A stretch of 43,914 bases of DNA from assembly GCA_016787345.1 (NCBI GenBank), contig JAEUUU010000127.1:1-43914 (forward strand). The letters are read 5' to 3'. The position numbers and the translations under genes were made by a program. The DNA comes from Saprospiraceae bacterium (GTDB taxonomy: Bacteria; Bacteroidota; Bacteroidia; Chitinophagales; Saprospiraceae). Position 1 is the first letter of the stretch; each line of letters opens with the position of its first letter. Below are positions 8,613 to 17,423 of this stretch, in pieces. Under the pieces are notes generated by a model. The model was not told the DNA's origin, did no database searches, and was given only the letters and a program-made list of their open reading frames with translations.

Positions 8613-8700
8613 AGCAAGGGCGGTAGCGGTTGAAAGGAATGGAACTTCAAATTTACAGTTCTTTCAAAAAAATACCGCTACCGCCCGTTTCGCCCTTGCT
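8613..8700 (-). terminator. Long interrupted hairpin between the LVIVD-repeat gene and the Roco-TIR gene
   Basis: The arm 8613-8630 (AGCAAGGGCGGTAGCGGT) is the reverse complement of 8674-8700 except for a 9-base insertion in the latter. Pairing continues inward with TGAAAG (8631-8636) against CTTTCA (8661-8666) and GAACT against AGTTC. On the minus strand it starts at the TAA of the LVIVD-repeat gene and ends with a short U-run (CUUUUCC) before the Roco-TIR start. It probably terminates or attenuates transcription from upstream. Confidence 0.65.
8648..8655 (-). promoter_or_regulatory. Candidate -7 element (TAAATTTG) in the hairpin loop
   Basis: Read on the minus strand it matches TAnnTTTG exactly and lies 47 bases before the Roco-TIR ATG at 8600. 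Transcripts starting here would contain only the 3' arm of the surrounding hairpin. No well-spaced -33 element is seen. Confidence 0.4.
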
Positions 8701-11075
8701 TATTGCTTCACGACCAGTACGGGTTCGCTCTGACGACCCTCGCTCAGCAACACGACCTGGTATGCGCCGCGCGGCAGCTCGGCGCCGAAGCGGAGCGTGC
8801 CCGAATTGGCGACAAGCGTCTGATTAAGAATGAGTTGCCCCAGCATGTTGCGCACTTGCAGGGTGCTCGTGCCGGAATGGCTCCACTGGTATTTCAGATG
8901 AAAGTCGGTGCTGCTGGGGTTGGGCGTAACCGAAACAAGCGCTTTCGGGTCGATGTCGACCGCGGCAGAAGCGGCGACAGGGGTTACCTGAAATACGTCG
9001 ACGGCGGCTTCCACCAGGTGGCCGGGCTGCTGGTCGGTTGCGCTGAACGACACTTTTACGTTGTTGGTCAGGGTGATAAAATCCGCCAGATGGATGTCGC
9101 CGGAGTTGCGCCAGGCGCTTTCCGATTCCGTTTCGGTCAGCAGGGTGGCTGTTTGCGTGCCGTTGCTCACCGTCACGGTGAAATTGTCGTTGGGGTTGCC
9201 CGATCCGCCGTCGTCAAGGAACCAGTAGTCGAAGTTGAGGATGGCATCGTCGTAGCCCGCCAGATTCATGGGCGGTGTGGTCAGGGTATTGGTGCCGTTG
9301 TCGACGTCGTCGTTGCCGGCATCGCCGCCGCCGTTGCCGGTAACGTAACATTCCGTGTTGATGTCGCCGTCGGAGTCGATGCCGGGGTTGGAAGATTCGC
9401 CTTGGTAGGTCGTTCCGACGGGTACGCCGCGTTCCCAGTGGCCGGAGTTGGACCCATCGACGCTCGTCCAGCCGAGATTGAGGGCAAAACCGTCGTAATA
9501 GCCTTTTTCGAGGTAAATGGTGGCATTGCCGTTGGCATTGACGACCATATTGCCCGGCAGGTAGCCCCAGTACCCCACGGTGGCTTCGTAGTTGCCGGCG
9601 GGTACGCAATCGAGGTTAAATGCGCCGTTGGGATTGGTCTGGAGGGTGTAATTGGCCGGACCGCTGAGTTCAACCGGGGCATTGGCCAGGGGAAGATTGG
9701 TTCCTTCTTCGAGTACGGTACCCTGAATATTGTAAGCCTCGACTTCAAATACGACGTTCAGATTGGTTACTTCGCCATTGACCAGCGTGACCGGGATGGT
9801 TTGGCTGTCGAAGCCGGGTTTGCTGATCGTAACGGTAAAATTACCCGCTGCTGCCTGACCGGTTTTGAAGACGCCATTGTTGTCGGTAAGCGTATTGATA
9901 AACGGGTCGTTGCTGTTGACGGTGATCGTGGCGCCGCTGACGGGCTGCCCGTTGCAGCCGTTGGTTACCGTACCTTCCAGGTAGGCGGCGCGAACGTAGG
10001 TCGGAGTGAGAACCGTCAAACGGGCTTGGTCTTCAATATTGCTGGCAACAATAGTGCCGGATGGAAAGAAGGGGAAAGCGCCCCATGCCCCCTGAAAAAA
10101 ATCGCCGGTCAGCGGTGGCGCCCAGGTATCGTACCAACCGGTGATGACCAGGTTGTCGGGTTTATGCGCATCGATGATCACGACGCCGTCGGTGTACCAG
10201 GATGTGATGGCCCAGTCGTTGAGTACATGGGTGTTATGACCGATGGAACCATTACCGTCGTTGGTCGAGACGCGATCGAGTTCCTTGATGTCGGTGGGGT
10301 CGGAAATATCGTACGAGGTCACGTACGATGGAGTCGCTTCATCGGTCGTGAGAATTACCTGGTTGTTGTCGAGCAGCCAGGAGTTGTGTGTAAACTGTCC
10401 CGGTGTCTCGATAGTGCCCAGTACGACCGGGTCCTGTTTGTCGCTCATATCGACAATCGAGAGGATGCCGGCATAAATGTGTGAACCGTAAAGAATATCG
10501 TTTTCTGCGTAACCATCATGCACATATCCCAGTTGATCGAAATTGCCGGCATAAGTCGGGTTGTAGGGATCGGCATTGATGTCGAGCACCACCGGGCCGC
10601 CGCTAAACAAATTACTGCCGTACAAGTAGACAAACCCTTTTTCCACGTCGATATGCAGGGCATGGATGGTATTGAGCTGACCGGCAATAGGACCATCGCC
10701 GGTGTAAAAGTGATAGGGCAAAATTGTAGCGGGCAGCGGGCTGAGGTCGATGATTTGAAGACCCTGACCGCCTTCCGAAGTGACGTAAGCGTAGTGTTGG
10801 TACACTTTGATCTCTTTCCAGAGGTTGTTGGGGCCCGGTATTTGTACCAGATTGACCGGGTTGTCCGGATCGGTAATATCTACCACGATCATGCCCAAAG
10901 AGCCGCCAAGCAGGGCATATTCCCGTCCGTTTTGAGTGTATCCGCAGATGTTGGCCAGTGTTTGACCGGGAAAATCCATGGTCGCGCGGGATACCATGTT
11001 GAAATTTTGAGCAATAGCAGGGTGAGCGAAGGCAAGCAAAGCCAACGCCAGCACCGGGAACAACATTTTTTTCAT
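8700..11075 (-). CDS. Secreted choice-of-anchor B / LVIVD-repeat protein with T9SS sorting domain
   Basis: A 791-aa protein. The frame opens at a TTG at 11087, but ATG 11075 gives a proper signal peptide (MKKMLFPVLALALLAFAHPAIAQ). Residues 25-365 hold LVIVD-type repeats (GMIVVDITDPDNP, GLQIIDLSP, VVLDINADPYNP, LSIVDMSDKQDP, VVIIDAHKPDN), a probable beta-propeller. Two carboxypeptidase-regulatory-like beta-sandwiches follow (about 365-445 and 450-530), then a jelly-roll-like region. The last 78 residues (SVTPNPSSTDFHLKY onward) look like a T9SS type A sorting domain. It is therefore probably a surface or secreted protein; its function is unknown. Confidence 0.88.
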   Translation of the reverse strand: MKKMLFPVLALALLAFAHPAIAQNFNMVSRATMDFPGQTLANICGYTQNGREYALLGGSLGMIVVDITDPDNPVNLVQIPGPNNLWKEIKVYQHYAYVTSEGGQGLQIIDLSPLPATILPYHFYTGDGPIAGQLNTIHALHIDVEKGFVYLYGSNLFSGGPVVLDINADPYNPTYAGNFDQLGYVHDGYAENDILYGSHIYAGILSIVDMSDKQDPVVLGTIETPGQFTHNSWLLDNNQVILTTDEATPSYVTSYDISDPTDIKELDRVSTNDGNGSIGHNTHVLNDWAITSWYTDGVVIIDAHKPDNLVITGWYDTWAPPLTGDFFQGAWGAFPFFPSGTIVASNIEDQARLTVLTPTYVRAAYLEGTVTNGCNGQPVSGATITVNSNDPFINTLTDNNGVFKTGQAAAGNFTVTISKPGFDSQTIPVTLVNGEVTNLNVVFEVEAYNIQGTVLEEGTNLPLANAPVELSGPANYTLQTNPNGAFNLDCVPAGNYEATVGYWGYLPGNMVVNANGNATIYLEKGYYDGFALNLGWTSVDGSNSGHWERGVPVGTTYQGESSNPGIDSDGDINTECYVTGNGGGDAGNDDVDNGTNTLTTPPMNLAGYDDAILNFDYWFLDDGGSGNPNDNFTVTVSNGTQTATLLTETESESAWRNSGDIHLADFITLTNNVKVSFSATDQQPGHLVEAAVDVFQVTPVAASAAVDIDPKALVSVTPNPSSTDFHLKYQWSHSGTSTLQVRNMLGQLILNQTLVANSGTLRFGAELPRGAYQVVLLSEGRQSEPVLVVKQ

Positions 11076-11140
11076 GAAAATGAGCAAGTAGATTTGGTAA
11101 AACTAAAACCGGAAAATCGAACGGATTTATTGAAGGCCGG

Positions 11141-11148
11141 CAAAAGTA
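11141..11148 (-). promoter_or_regulatory. Candidate -7 element (TACTTTTG) for the LVIVD-repeat gene
   Basis: Read on the minus strand it is an exact TAnnTTTG match 65 bases before ATG 11075, just past the end of the thioesterase gene. It suggests that the LVIVD-repeat gene is transcribed separately from the export operon. No -33 TTTG at suitable spacing is visible. Confidence 0.45.
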
Positions 11149-11168
11149 CTCGCCTGTTCCGGTTCGTT

Positions 11169-11600
11169 TTATCGCCTTTCGACAATCGTGACGGTCAGGC
11201 GGCTAATACACGACAAATCCCCTTTTTCATCCCGAATTTCGATGTTCCAGACGTGGATTTGCCTGCCGATCCGCACCGGCCTGACCGTGCCCGTCACGCG
11301 ACCACCTTCCCGCACACTTTTCAAATGGTTGGCATTGATTTCAAGACCTACCGCCGTGTGTTTGCTCAAATCGTCGATAGAAAGGGTACTGGCAATACTG
11401 CCCAGCGTCTCAGCCAATGCTACGCTGGCGCCGCCGTGGAGTATGCGGAAGGGTTGTACGGTCGACGACCCCACCGGCATTTCCGCGGTGAGGTAATCCG
11501 GTCCGACTTCGGTAATCGTAATGCCGAGGGCTGACGCCAAAGTATTGTTGTTCAAATTGTTAAGGCCATCGACCGTGGCCGGCTGTTTCCAGATCATCAT
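11169..11600 (-). CDS. Hotdog-fold acyl-CoA thioesterase, YdiI/MenI-like
   Basis: A 143-aa protein starting at one of two adjacent ATGs (11600 or 11597), seven bases after the TolC-family stop. The upstream extension of the open frame overlaps the TolC gene and is not coding. The core QPFRILHGGASVALAET with catalytic-type E64, then VGLEINANHLKSVREG and VWNIEIRDEKG, closely follows the pattern I know for E. coli YdiI. That enzyme hydrolyses 1,4-dihydroxy-2-naphthoyl-CoA in menaquinone synthesis. Menaquinone is usual in Bacteroidota, so this role is plausible, but no other men gene is here and related PaaI-type enzymes use other acyl-CoAs. It is the last gene of the export operon. Confidence 0.85.
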   Translation of the reverse strand: MMIWKQPATVDGLNNLNNNTLASALGITITEVGPDYLTAEMPVGSSTVQPFRILHGGASVALAETLGSIASTLSIDDLSKHTAVGLEINANHLKSVREGGRVTGTVRPVRIGRQIHVWNIEIRDEKGDLSCISRLTVTIVERR

Positions 11601-11607
11601 GTATAAA

Positions 11608-13095
11608 TTAGTTGGCCAGCGTGCCTGCCGACCACAAGAGGGCGACGTTGGCTTTTTGATATTCGCCGACGAGCTTTTGATATTTGATTTGTGCGTCGAG
11701 CCAGCGTTGCTCACGGGTGTTGACGAGGAATACCGAGCTTTCGCCCAACTCGAATTTGGCCAGTTCGGCATCGAGCAGACTGCGATAATTGGTTGTCATG
11801 CCGGCAAACAACACGATTTGACCCGCGTAATTGTCCAATTCGTTGAGATACTGGTTGAATTTCATCTCGATGGCGCGTTTTTTCTGCGAAAGCGCCAGTT
11901 CGGTGTCGCGCACTTTGATCTGCGCCAACTGGTAGTCGCCGCGCGCTTTGCGGTTGAGAATAGGGTAACTGAATGACAATCCGTACTTTGTATTGTTGGT
12001 GACCACGCCGATTCCCTCGCCGGGGTAGGGCGTGGGAAAGAAGGTCCAGCCATTGCCAAGCAGATAATAATTCAGGTCGAGCGAGGGTTTTCGCCATTCA
12101 TTCTTCAAACGCCGTTCGACCGACAGGTTTTGCAGTTTGGCTTCATAGCCACGCAATTCCGGGTGACTGGCAAGGGCCTGCAAACGAAGATCGGTCCTGA
12201 CGGCATCGGGCAACAAGCCAGGTGGCAGCAGCGGATCGAGCCTGGGCGCCGGCGGGAGCAGGGCAGGGGAGAGGGTGGTGTTGATGTCGGTCCACCAGTA
12301 ATTGGCGAGTTCAAGTGCCGCATTTTGCCGCTCCAGCCGCGCGAAATTGACATCGAGTTGTCTGGTCTGCACCTGCAGCAGGGTCTCCGTTGTGTCGATG
12401 GCGGGTTTGTCGCCCTGTACCACGCTTTCCCGAATGGCATCGAGGCGAAGTTGCGCCTGACGGAGCGCTTCTTCGTACACCCTGAGCTGGTTTTCGGCGA
12501 TCACCCAGGTCCAATAGGCTTTCATGGCGTCGAGCAGCAGGTTGTTGAGGATTAGGTCCCGCTCCGCTTCCGCCGCGCGAAGGCCGATACGGGCTTGGGC
12601 CAGATCGGCCCGGCGCTCGTCGAACAACAAACCCTGCCCAAGCCGCCAGGTGATGCCTGCCGACACCTGGCCGTCGGCGGGTAAAGTTGACTCGGGATCA
12701 AGGTAAATACCGGAAGCCTGGTTGTAGGCGCCTTTAAATTCGAGCCCCATCCAGCTGGGTATTTTTATTCCGGCTTCGCCGTAATTGAAATATTCTTTTC
12801 CATTAAAATTTTTGCCGTACACCTCCGCATAAGCCTTCGGGTCGAAGCCGCCGCGCGCTTTCATCAGGTAGGCCCTGGCCTGGTCGAGGCGCAAATTGGC
12901 CTGTACGGCTGCCGGGTGGCTGTTGATGACCTGACGGCGAAAAGAAAACCAGTCCAGCGGCTCTGCGTTCGGGTTTTGCGCGTCCATTCGGGGTAAAAAG
13001 CCCAGGGCTATCCACAGGATAGACAGGCTACGCATCAGGAAAAAAGGTCGAAAGCGCCCGGAATTTTGGATCATATGGAGCAACTGCATCATCAT
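11608..13095 (-). CDS. TolC-family outer-membrane efflux protein
   Basis: A 495-aa protein. Its ATG overlaps the TGA of the HlyD-family gene (ATGA), suggesting translational coupling. A signal peptide is best seen from the internal Met 21 (MRSLSILWIALGFLPRMDAQ), so initiation there, at 13035, is an alternative. The mature protein is rich in long amphipathic helices with duplicated outer-membrane-factor character (for example LDQARAYLMKARGGFDPKAYAE and YQLAQIKVRDTELALSQKKRAIEMK). It would form the outer-membrane channel for the ABC transporter and adaptor encoded upstream. Confidence 0.87.
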   Translation of the reverse strand: MMMQLLHMIQNSGRFRPFFLMRSLSILWIALGFLPRMDAQNPNAEPLDWFSFRRQVINSHPAAVQANLRLDQARAYLMKARGGFDPKAYAEVYGKNFNGKEYFNYGEAGIKIPSWMGLEFKGAYNQASGIYLDPESTLPADGQVSAGITWRLGQGLLFDERRADLAQARIGLRAAEAERDLILNNLLLDAMKAYWTWVIAENQLRVYEEALRQAQLRLDAIRESVVQGDKPAIDTTETLLQVQTRQLDVNFARLERQNAALELANYWWTDINTTLSPALLPPAPRLDPLLPPGLLPDAVRTDLRLQALASHPELRGYEAKLQNLSVERRLKNEWRKPSLDLNYYLLGNGWTFFPTPYPGEGIGVVTNNTKYGLSFSYPILNRKARGDYQLAQIKVRDTELALSQKKRAIEMKFNQYLNELDNYAGQIVLFAGMTTNYRSLLDAELAKFELGESSVFLVNTREQRWLDAQIKYQKLVGEYQKANVALLWSAGTLAN

Positions 13096-14474
13096 TTAGC
13101 GCTTTTTATAGGAGCTTTGGGCACCATGCCGCTGGCTTTTTCGTCGGCAGGCTCGTTTTGGTACAAATCGGGCGGGAAGCCATTCAGCACCCGCCACAGT
13201 TCGTACCACATGGGCACGTTGTTGAGCAGGGCGATGCCTTTTGCCCCCCCTCCGGGCTGGATGGCTTCCGGCCATTTCTGGTCGTTGAGGTCGGGAGCCA
13301 CCAGTACCCTGAATTTGCCATTCGGGCTGATGTTGCGGTCGATTGCCACCACGTTTCCGCCGAAAGTGCCGAGCGAGACCCCCGGCCAGCCGCTGAAAAA
13401 GAAGGCCGGCCAGCCGTCGAAAAGAAAACGCACGCGGCTTCCGGTCGACAAAAGCGGCAGGTCGATGGGGCGGACGTACATTTCCACGGCCAATTGGTAA
13501 TCGGCAGGTTGGATCGTGACGACCGCCTCGCCTTCCTTCACTATTTCTCCGATACCGGGCGCGATGGCCTTGACGATGTAAGCATCCTGCGGGGCGACGA
13601 TGTAGTAGAAATTGGCCCTTCGGGCGTAGTTTTCGCGTTCGATCTCCAGTTTGCTGACCGTTGCACGGGTATCGTATTGTTCGGAGAGCGTGCTGAATCG
13701 GTCGCTTTGCGATTTGGCGATTTTGTTGTCGTATTCGTTGCGGTTGAGGGAAAGTTCGACGCGGTAAATACCCAGATCGTTCTGGCTGGTCGCCAGCTGG
13801 TTTTCGGCCGCCACCATTTTGGTTTCGGCCTCCTGCAGTTTCAGGCGTTTTTCTTCAAATTCGGTGAGTGATTTGATGCCTTTGTCGTACAGCGCTTTTG
13901 TGCCGTTGAACTGGCGTTGCGCCACCTGCAGGTCGATTTTAGCCTGCTGCACTTTCAGGCTGTCGCTGATGATTTTCAGGCGCGCCTGTTCGATTTTTCG
14001 TTCGATCTGCCCGATTTTGTTTTCCCGCTCGCGTTGCATGGCGGCGATTTGGGCCTCCAGGGCGTCGGCTTTGCCACCATAGGAAGCGATGGCGCCGGTT
14101 TTGGCACTGAGTTGACTTTCCACACGGGCAACCAGAGCAGGGTCGAAATATTCAGATTTCACCTCTGAAAGGTGAACAATCGTGTCGCCTTTTTTGACAA
14201 ACTGACCTTCCGTGACGTACCAGTGCTCGATCCGGCCGGGAATAGTAGCATGGATGGTCTGCGGGCGTTGTTCGGGGCGCAGGGTGGTCACCTTGCCGGT
14301 CGCCTGGATATTCTGCGTCCAGGGCAGGAACAGAAACAAAACGAACAGCACGAGCAGGCTGAGCAGCAAGTTGCGCGCGCTCAGGTGCAGGCCGGGCAGT
14401 CGATTTTTTTCAGGCGCTTGCAGGCCTTTTAATTCGTTGCTGCAATTGGGTCTGTTTTCGGTGATGTTCAACAT
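13092..14474 (-). CDS. HlyD-family periplasmic adaptor (membrane fusion protein)
   Basis: A 460-aa protein. One membrane segment lies at about 35-52 (LLLSLLVLFVLFLFLPW). A split biotinyl-lipoyl domain (IPGRIEHWYVTEGQFVKKGDTIVHL, then YYIVAPQDAYIVKAIAPGIGEIVKEGEAVVTI) flanks a coiled-coil hairpin at about 115-290. A beta-barrel follows (LAVEMYVRPIDLPLLSTGSRVRF). It would bridge the inner-membrane ABC transporter and the TolC channel. It lies 27 bases after the ABC gene and overlaps the TolC gene by four, so all three are one operon. Its substrate is unknown. Confidence 0.88.
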   Translation of the reverse strand: MLNITENRPNCSNELKGLQAPEKNRLPGLHLSARNLLLSLLVLFVLFLFLPWTQNIQATGKVTTLRPEQRPQTIHATIPGRIEHWYVTEGQFVKKGDTIVHLSEVKSEYFDPALVARVESQLSAKTGAIASYGGKADALEAQIAAMQRERENKIGQIERKIEQARLKIISDSLKVQQAKIDLQVAQRQFNGTKALYDKGIKSLTEFEEKRLKLQEAETKMVAAENQLATSQNDLGIYRVELSLNRNEYDNKIAKSQSDRFSTLSEQYDTRATVSKLEIERENYARRANFYYIVAPQDAYIVKAIAPGIGEIVKEGEAVVTIQPADYQLAVEMYVRPIDLPLLSTGSRVRFLFDGWPAFFFSGWPGVSLGTFGGNVVAIDRNISPNGKFRVLVAPDLNDQKWPEAIQPGGGAKGIALLNNVPMWYELWRVLNGFPPDLYQNEPADEKASGMVPKAPIKSAK

Positions 14475-14501
14475 GGATATTTGAGCTGGTTTTGTGGTTA
14501 A

Positions 14502-16262
14502 TCAATCGTTGTCACCGGCAAATTCGGCGTTGGTTCGGAAAATTTTGGAGAAATGCTCGGTTTTACGCACCTCGTCAAAGTTTCCGTCGAATACGATTTC
14601 GCCGTCTTTAAGTACGATCACCCGGTCGCAAAGCGCCGCCAGAACCGGGTCTTCGGTGACGGCGACGAGCGTCCAGGGCTGACTTTTGTCCGTCAATAAT
14701 TGAGAGATGCGCAGGCGGTCGCGGTAGTCGAGACTGTTGGTCGGTTCTTCCATAACGACCAGGTTGGGATCCGACACGATGGCGCGTGCCACCACCATTT
14801 TGCTGACGATGCTGCCCGGCAGGTTTTTGCCGCCCGGCAACAGTTCGGTTTGGATACCGGCCGGTTGATCCCGTACGAAACTGCTCAGGCCAACCGCTTC
14901 TATCGTTTGCAACACCCTGGCCATCGGGATGTTCTCCTGCCCAATGGTTATATTTTCCAGAATGCTTCCTTTAAAAAGTTCTTCCTGAGAAGAATAGTCG
15001 CCAATGTGGTTGCGCAGGCTTCGCAGGTTGATGTTTTGTTTGGGCAGGCCGTTGAACAGCAAGGAGCCGGAAAAGTCGCGTCGCAATACCGACAACACCT
15101 GCATCAGGGTGCTTTTTCCCGAACTGTTGTAACCGCTCACGACAACGCGCTCTCCGCCTTTTATGGTGAGGTTAAGGTTGTTCAACACGGGTTTGACTCG
15201 ATCGGGGAATGTGTAGCTCAGGTTACGCAGTTCGACGGAAAAAGGACCGCCGGCACAAAAGTCTTCCACCGGGATGCCGTCTTCGCGTTCCAGTTCGAGG
15301 TCGGCGACCTGGCCGATTTTTTCGATGGCCGTGAGCACGTCGTAGCCGGTTTCGTGCAGCAGGATCAGTTTTTCCAGCGAATCGACCACGAAAATGATCA
15401 GGATTTCGGAAGCGACGAATTGTCCGATGTTCAGCTGGTTTTCCATCACCAGCAAACTGCCCAGAATCAAAAAGCCGCCCATAATCAGCACCCGGAATAC
15501 CACACTGCTGACAAACTGAATCAAAAGGATACGCCAGTGTTTTGCGCGGGCGTCGAGATAATCCGAAGTGATCTGGTCGGCGCGCAACAAGGGGAAGCGG
15601 TTGTCGCCGGCCAATTTGAAGGTGGCTGCTACCCGTCCGATTTCTTCGAGCCAGTAGGCCAGGCGGTATTTTTGCTTGGATTCTTTCAGGCTGGAGGCCA
15701 GTCCGCTCGGGGCCGTCCACCAAAACAGGAGCCCGACCAGCGCCAGTAGCAACAGGGAGAACAGGACGAATGTGGCGTGGTAGAACGACAACAGCAGCAG
15801 ACTGAACAGGATCTGCAGCGCGGCAGTACTGCCTTCAATGACGATTTTGGGTACACCTTTCTGGATGGTCAGTGTATCAAAGAAACGATTGACCATTTCC
15901 GGCAGGTGTTCCTTCCGCAGGGGTTCGAGGTGGAGGCGCGGAATACGTATCGCAAATTCAATCGCCGAATCCGTAAAAACCCTTCTTTGCAGGTATTCCA
16001 TGATCGACAATTGCAGAATCCGCAACAAGCCCACAATCAGGGCCCCAATACTGATAAACAAGACAAGCACCCCCCACGATGCAGAAATACTGCCGCCGGC
16101 GATAAGGCCGATCAAGGCCTGGACGCCCAAAGGAAGCGTCAGGTTGATGGCGCCGATCACCACGGCATACAATACTACCAGCCTGATCTCTCTTCGATAT
16201 TGTCCGAGCAACCGGACGAGCCGGCGCATGGGGGTCAAACTGTTCGGGTTATAGTCGGCCAT
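14502..16262 (-). CDS. ABC exporter, fused permease-ATPase with degenerate ATPase motifs
   Basis: A 586-aa protein from ATG 16262 (MADYNPNSL); the longer frame begins at an unsupported TTG. The N-terminal half has five to six membrane helices of the exporter type; the nucleotide-binding domain spans about 340-575. Walker A is normal (GYNSSGKST, 377-385) and the Q-loop glutamine is present (SSQEELF). But the signature LSGGQ reads LPGSI (481-485), the Walker B aspartate is glutamate (VVMEE, 502-506), and the switch histidine is replaced in VAVTEDP (about 537). ATP binding therefore seems possible but hydrolysis is doubtful or unusual. It heads the operon with the HlyD- and TolC-family genes. 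There is no N-terminal peptidase domain. Confidence 0.88.
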   Translation of the reverse strand: MADYNPNSLTPMRRLVRLLGQYRREIRLVVLYAVVIGAINLTLPLGVQALIGLIAGGSISASWGVLVLFISIGALIVGLLRILQLSIMEYLQRRVFTDSAIEFAIRIPRLHLEPLRKEHLPEMVNRFFDTLTIQKGVPKIVIEGSTAALQILFSLLLLSFYHATFVLFSLLLLALVGLLFWWTAPSGLASSLKESKQKYRLAYWLEEIGRVAATFKLAGDNRFPLLRADQITSDYLDARAKHWRILLIQFVSSVVFRVLIMGGFLILGSLLVMENQLNIGQFVASEILIIFVVDSLEKLILLHETGYDVLTAIEKIGQVADLELEREDGIPVEDFCAGGPFSVELRNLSYTFPDRVKPVLNNLNLTIKGGERVVVSGYNSSGKSTLMQVLSVLRRDFSGSLLFNGLPKQNINLRSLRNHIGDYSSQEELFKGSILENITIGQENIPMARVLQTIEAVGLSSFVRDQPAGIQTELLPGGKNLPGSIVSKMVVARAIVSDPNLVVMEEPTNSLDYRDRLRISQLLTDKSQPWTLVAVTEDPVLAALCDRVIVLKDGEIVFDGNFDEVRKTEHFSKIFRTNAEFAGDND

Positions 16263-16360
16263 TCGATTTTTTTTTCGCAGGCAACGGTACGACAAGGTTT
16301 TTGTTTAAAAATTGGAAAATTATTAACGGAATGTGACAGAGGCCAACTGCACTCAAATTC

Positions 16361-16368
16361 TACCTTTG
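16361..16368 (+). promoter_or_regulatory. Candidate -7 element (TACCTTTG) for the acyl-CoA reductase gene
   Basis: An exact TAnnTTTG match lies 20 bases before the proposed TTG start at 16389. It supports that short, unusual start by placing a transcription start around 16375. No spaced -33 element is visible. Confidence 0.5.
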
Positions 16369-16388
16369 CCGCACAAAAAACGATTGTT

Positions 16389-17420
16389 TTGACCCTCTCG
16401 CAACGCATTGAACTGCTCGCCGAACTCGGCCATTTTTTGAAAAATTCAACGGATGAGGCCCTGGAAACCGCCATTCGTCAGTCTTACGTCGAAAACCGCT
16501 GGTTTACCCCTGAAAATACACGCCAGGCAATCGACGCCATTGCGACACGTTGGCTCGACACCGGTAAATTGCGCAACTGGGCCGATGCCTATCCGATCGG
16601 GCAACACGAGCATCCGGAAAAAACGGTGGGGCTGGTCATGGCCGGAAATATTCCCTTGGTGGGCTTCCATGATTGGTTGTGCGTTTTTATGTCGGGGCAA
16701 CGCGCGCTGGTCAAGTTGTCGGATAAAGACAAGCGTCTATTGCCTTTTTTGATCAAACAAATGGGCGACTGGGCCTTCGAATCCTGGGAGTACACCGAAT
16801 TTGTACCCGACACGGATCAATTGCGCGGTTTCGACGCCGTGATTGCAACCGGTAGCAACAATTCGGCGCGTTATTTCGAACAATATTTCGCCAAATACCC
16901 CCACCTCATCCGCCGCAACCGCAACGGCGTGGCGGTGATCGACGGCAGTGAAACAGCGGCCGATCTGTACGCGCTCGGCCGCGATATTTTTACCTACTTC
17001 GGTCTGGGCTGCCGCAACGTGAGCAAAATTTACGTGCCGCATGGTTACAACTTCGACATTCTGCTGGAGGCCCTGCACGAATACCGGGACATTATTCATC
17101 ACGACAAGTACAAGAATAATTTCGACTACAACCTGACCCTCTTTATTCTCAACAGCATGCCCTACCGCAACAATGGTTGCATTATGCTTCGGGAAGACCC
17201 CGCCATGCACGCGCGTATTGCATCGGTGAATTACGAATACTACGGTGATCGGGAAGAGGTGGCTGACATCATCCGGGCGCGAAAAGAGGAGATCCAGTGC
17301 GTCGTTGCCAAATCCAGCCTGCCCGGTGTTGACACGCTGCCTTTCGGGCAAACACAGCAGCCTGGCCTGAGCGATTATGCCGACGGTGTGGATGTCATGG
17401 CATTTTTAACAGCACTCTGA
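16389..17420 (+). CDS. LuxC-family acyl-CoA reductase
   Basis: A 343-aa protein. No ATG occurs near the conserved N-terminus, so TTG 16389 (MTLSQRIELLAELGHFL) is chosen. It sits just behind a -7 element, and anything longer would run back into the divergent ABC gene. The NAD(P)-binding start GLVMAGNIPLVGFHD (about 81-95), the segment ATGSNNSARYFEQYF, and the GLGCRN motif with likely catalytic C208 fit the PF05893 type, which reduces acyl-CoA to aldehyde through a cysteine thioester. This family is common in Bacteroidota outside bioluminescence; its substrate is not known. No partner gene is adjacent. Confidence 0.82.
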   Translation: MTLSQRIELLAELGHFLKNSTDEALETAIRQSYVENRWFTPENTRQAIDAIATRWLDTGKLRNWADAYPIGQHEHPEKTVGLVMAGNIPLVGFHDWLCVFMSGQRALVKLSDKDKRLLPFLIKQMGDWAFESWEYTEFVPDTDQLRGFDAVIATGSNNSARYFEQYFAKYPHLIRRNRNGVAVIDGSETAADLYALGRDIFTYFGLGCRNVSKIYVPHGYNFDILLEALHEYRDIIHHDKYKNNFDYNLTLFILNSMPYRNNGCIMLREDPAMHARIASVNYEYYGDREEVADIIRARKEEIQCVVAKSSLPGVDTLPFGQTQQPGLSDYADGVDVMAFLTAL

Positions 17421-17423
17421 AAA

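Noticed and set aside
8703-10484. 593-aa open frame antisense to the LVIVD-repeat gene
   Set aside because: Low-complexity Val/Gly/Ala composition without motifs; the minus-strand gene has a signal peptide, domains and a sorting tail.
11601-11771. N-terminal extension of the thioesterase frame
   Set aside because: It lies inside the TolC-family gene in another frame and would add about 57 residues foreign to hotdog thioesterases.
15777-16388. N-terminal extension of the acyl-CoA reductase frame
   Set aside because: It overlaps the ABC transporter gene on the other strand; the -7 element at 16361 and family length support the short start at 16389.
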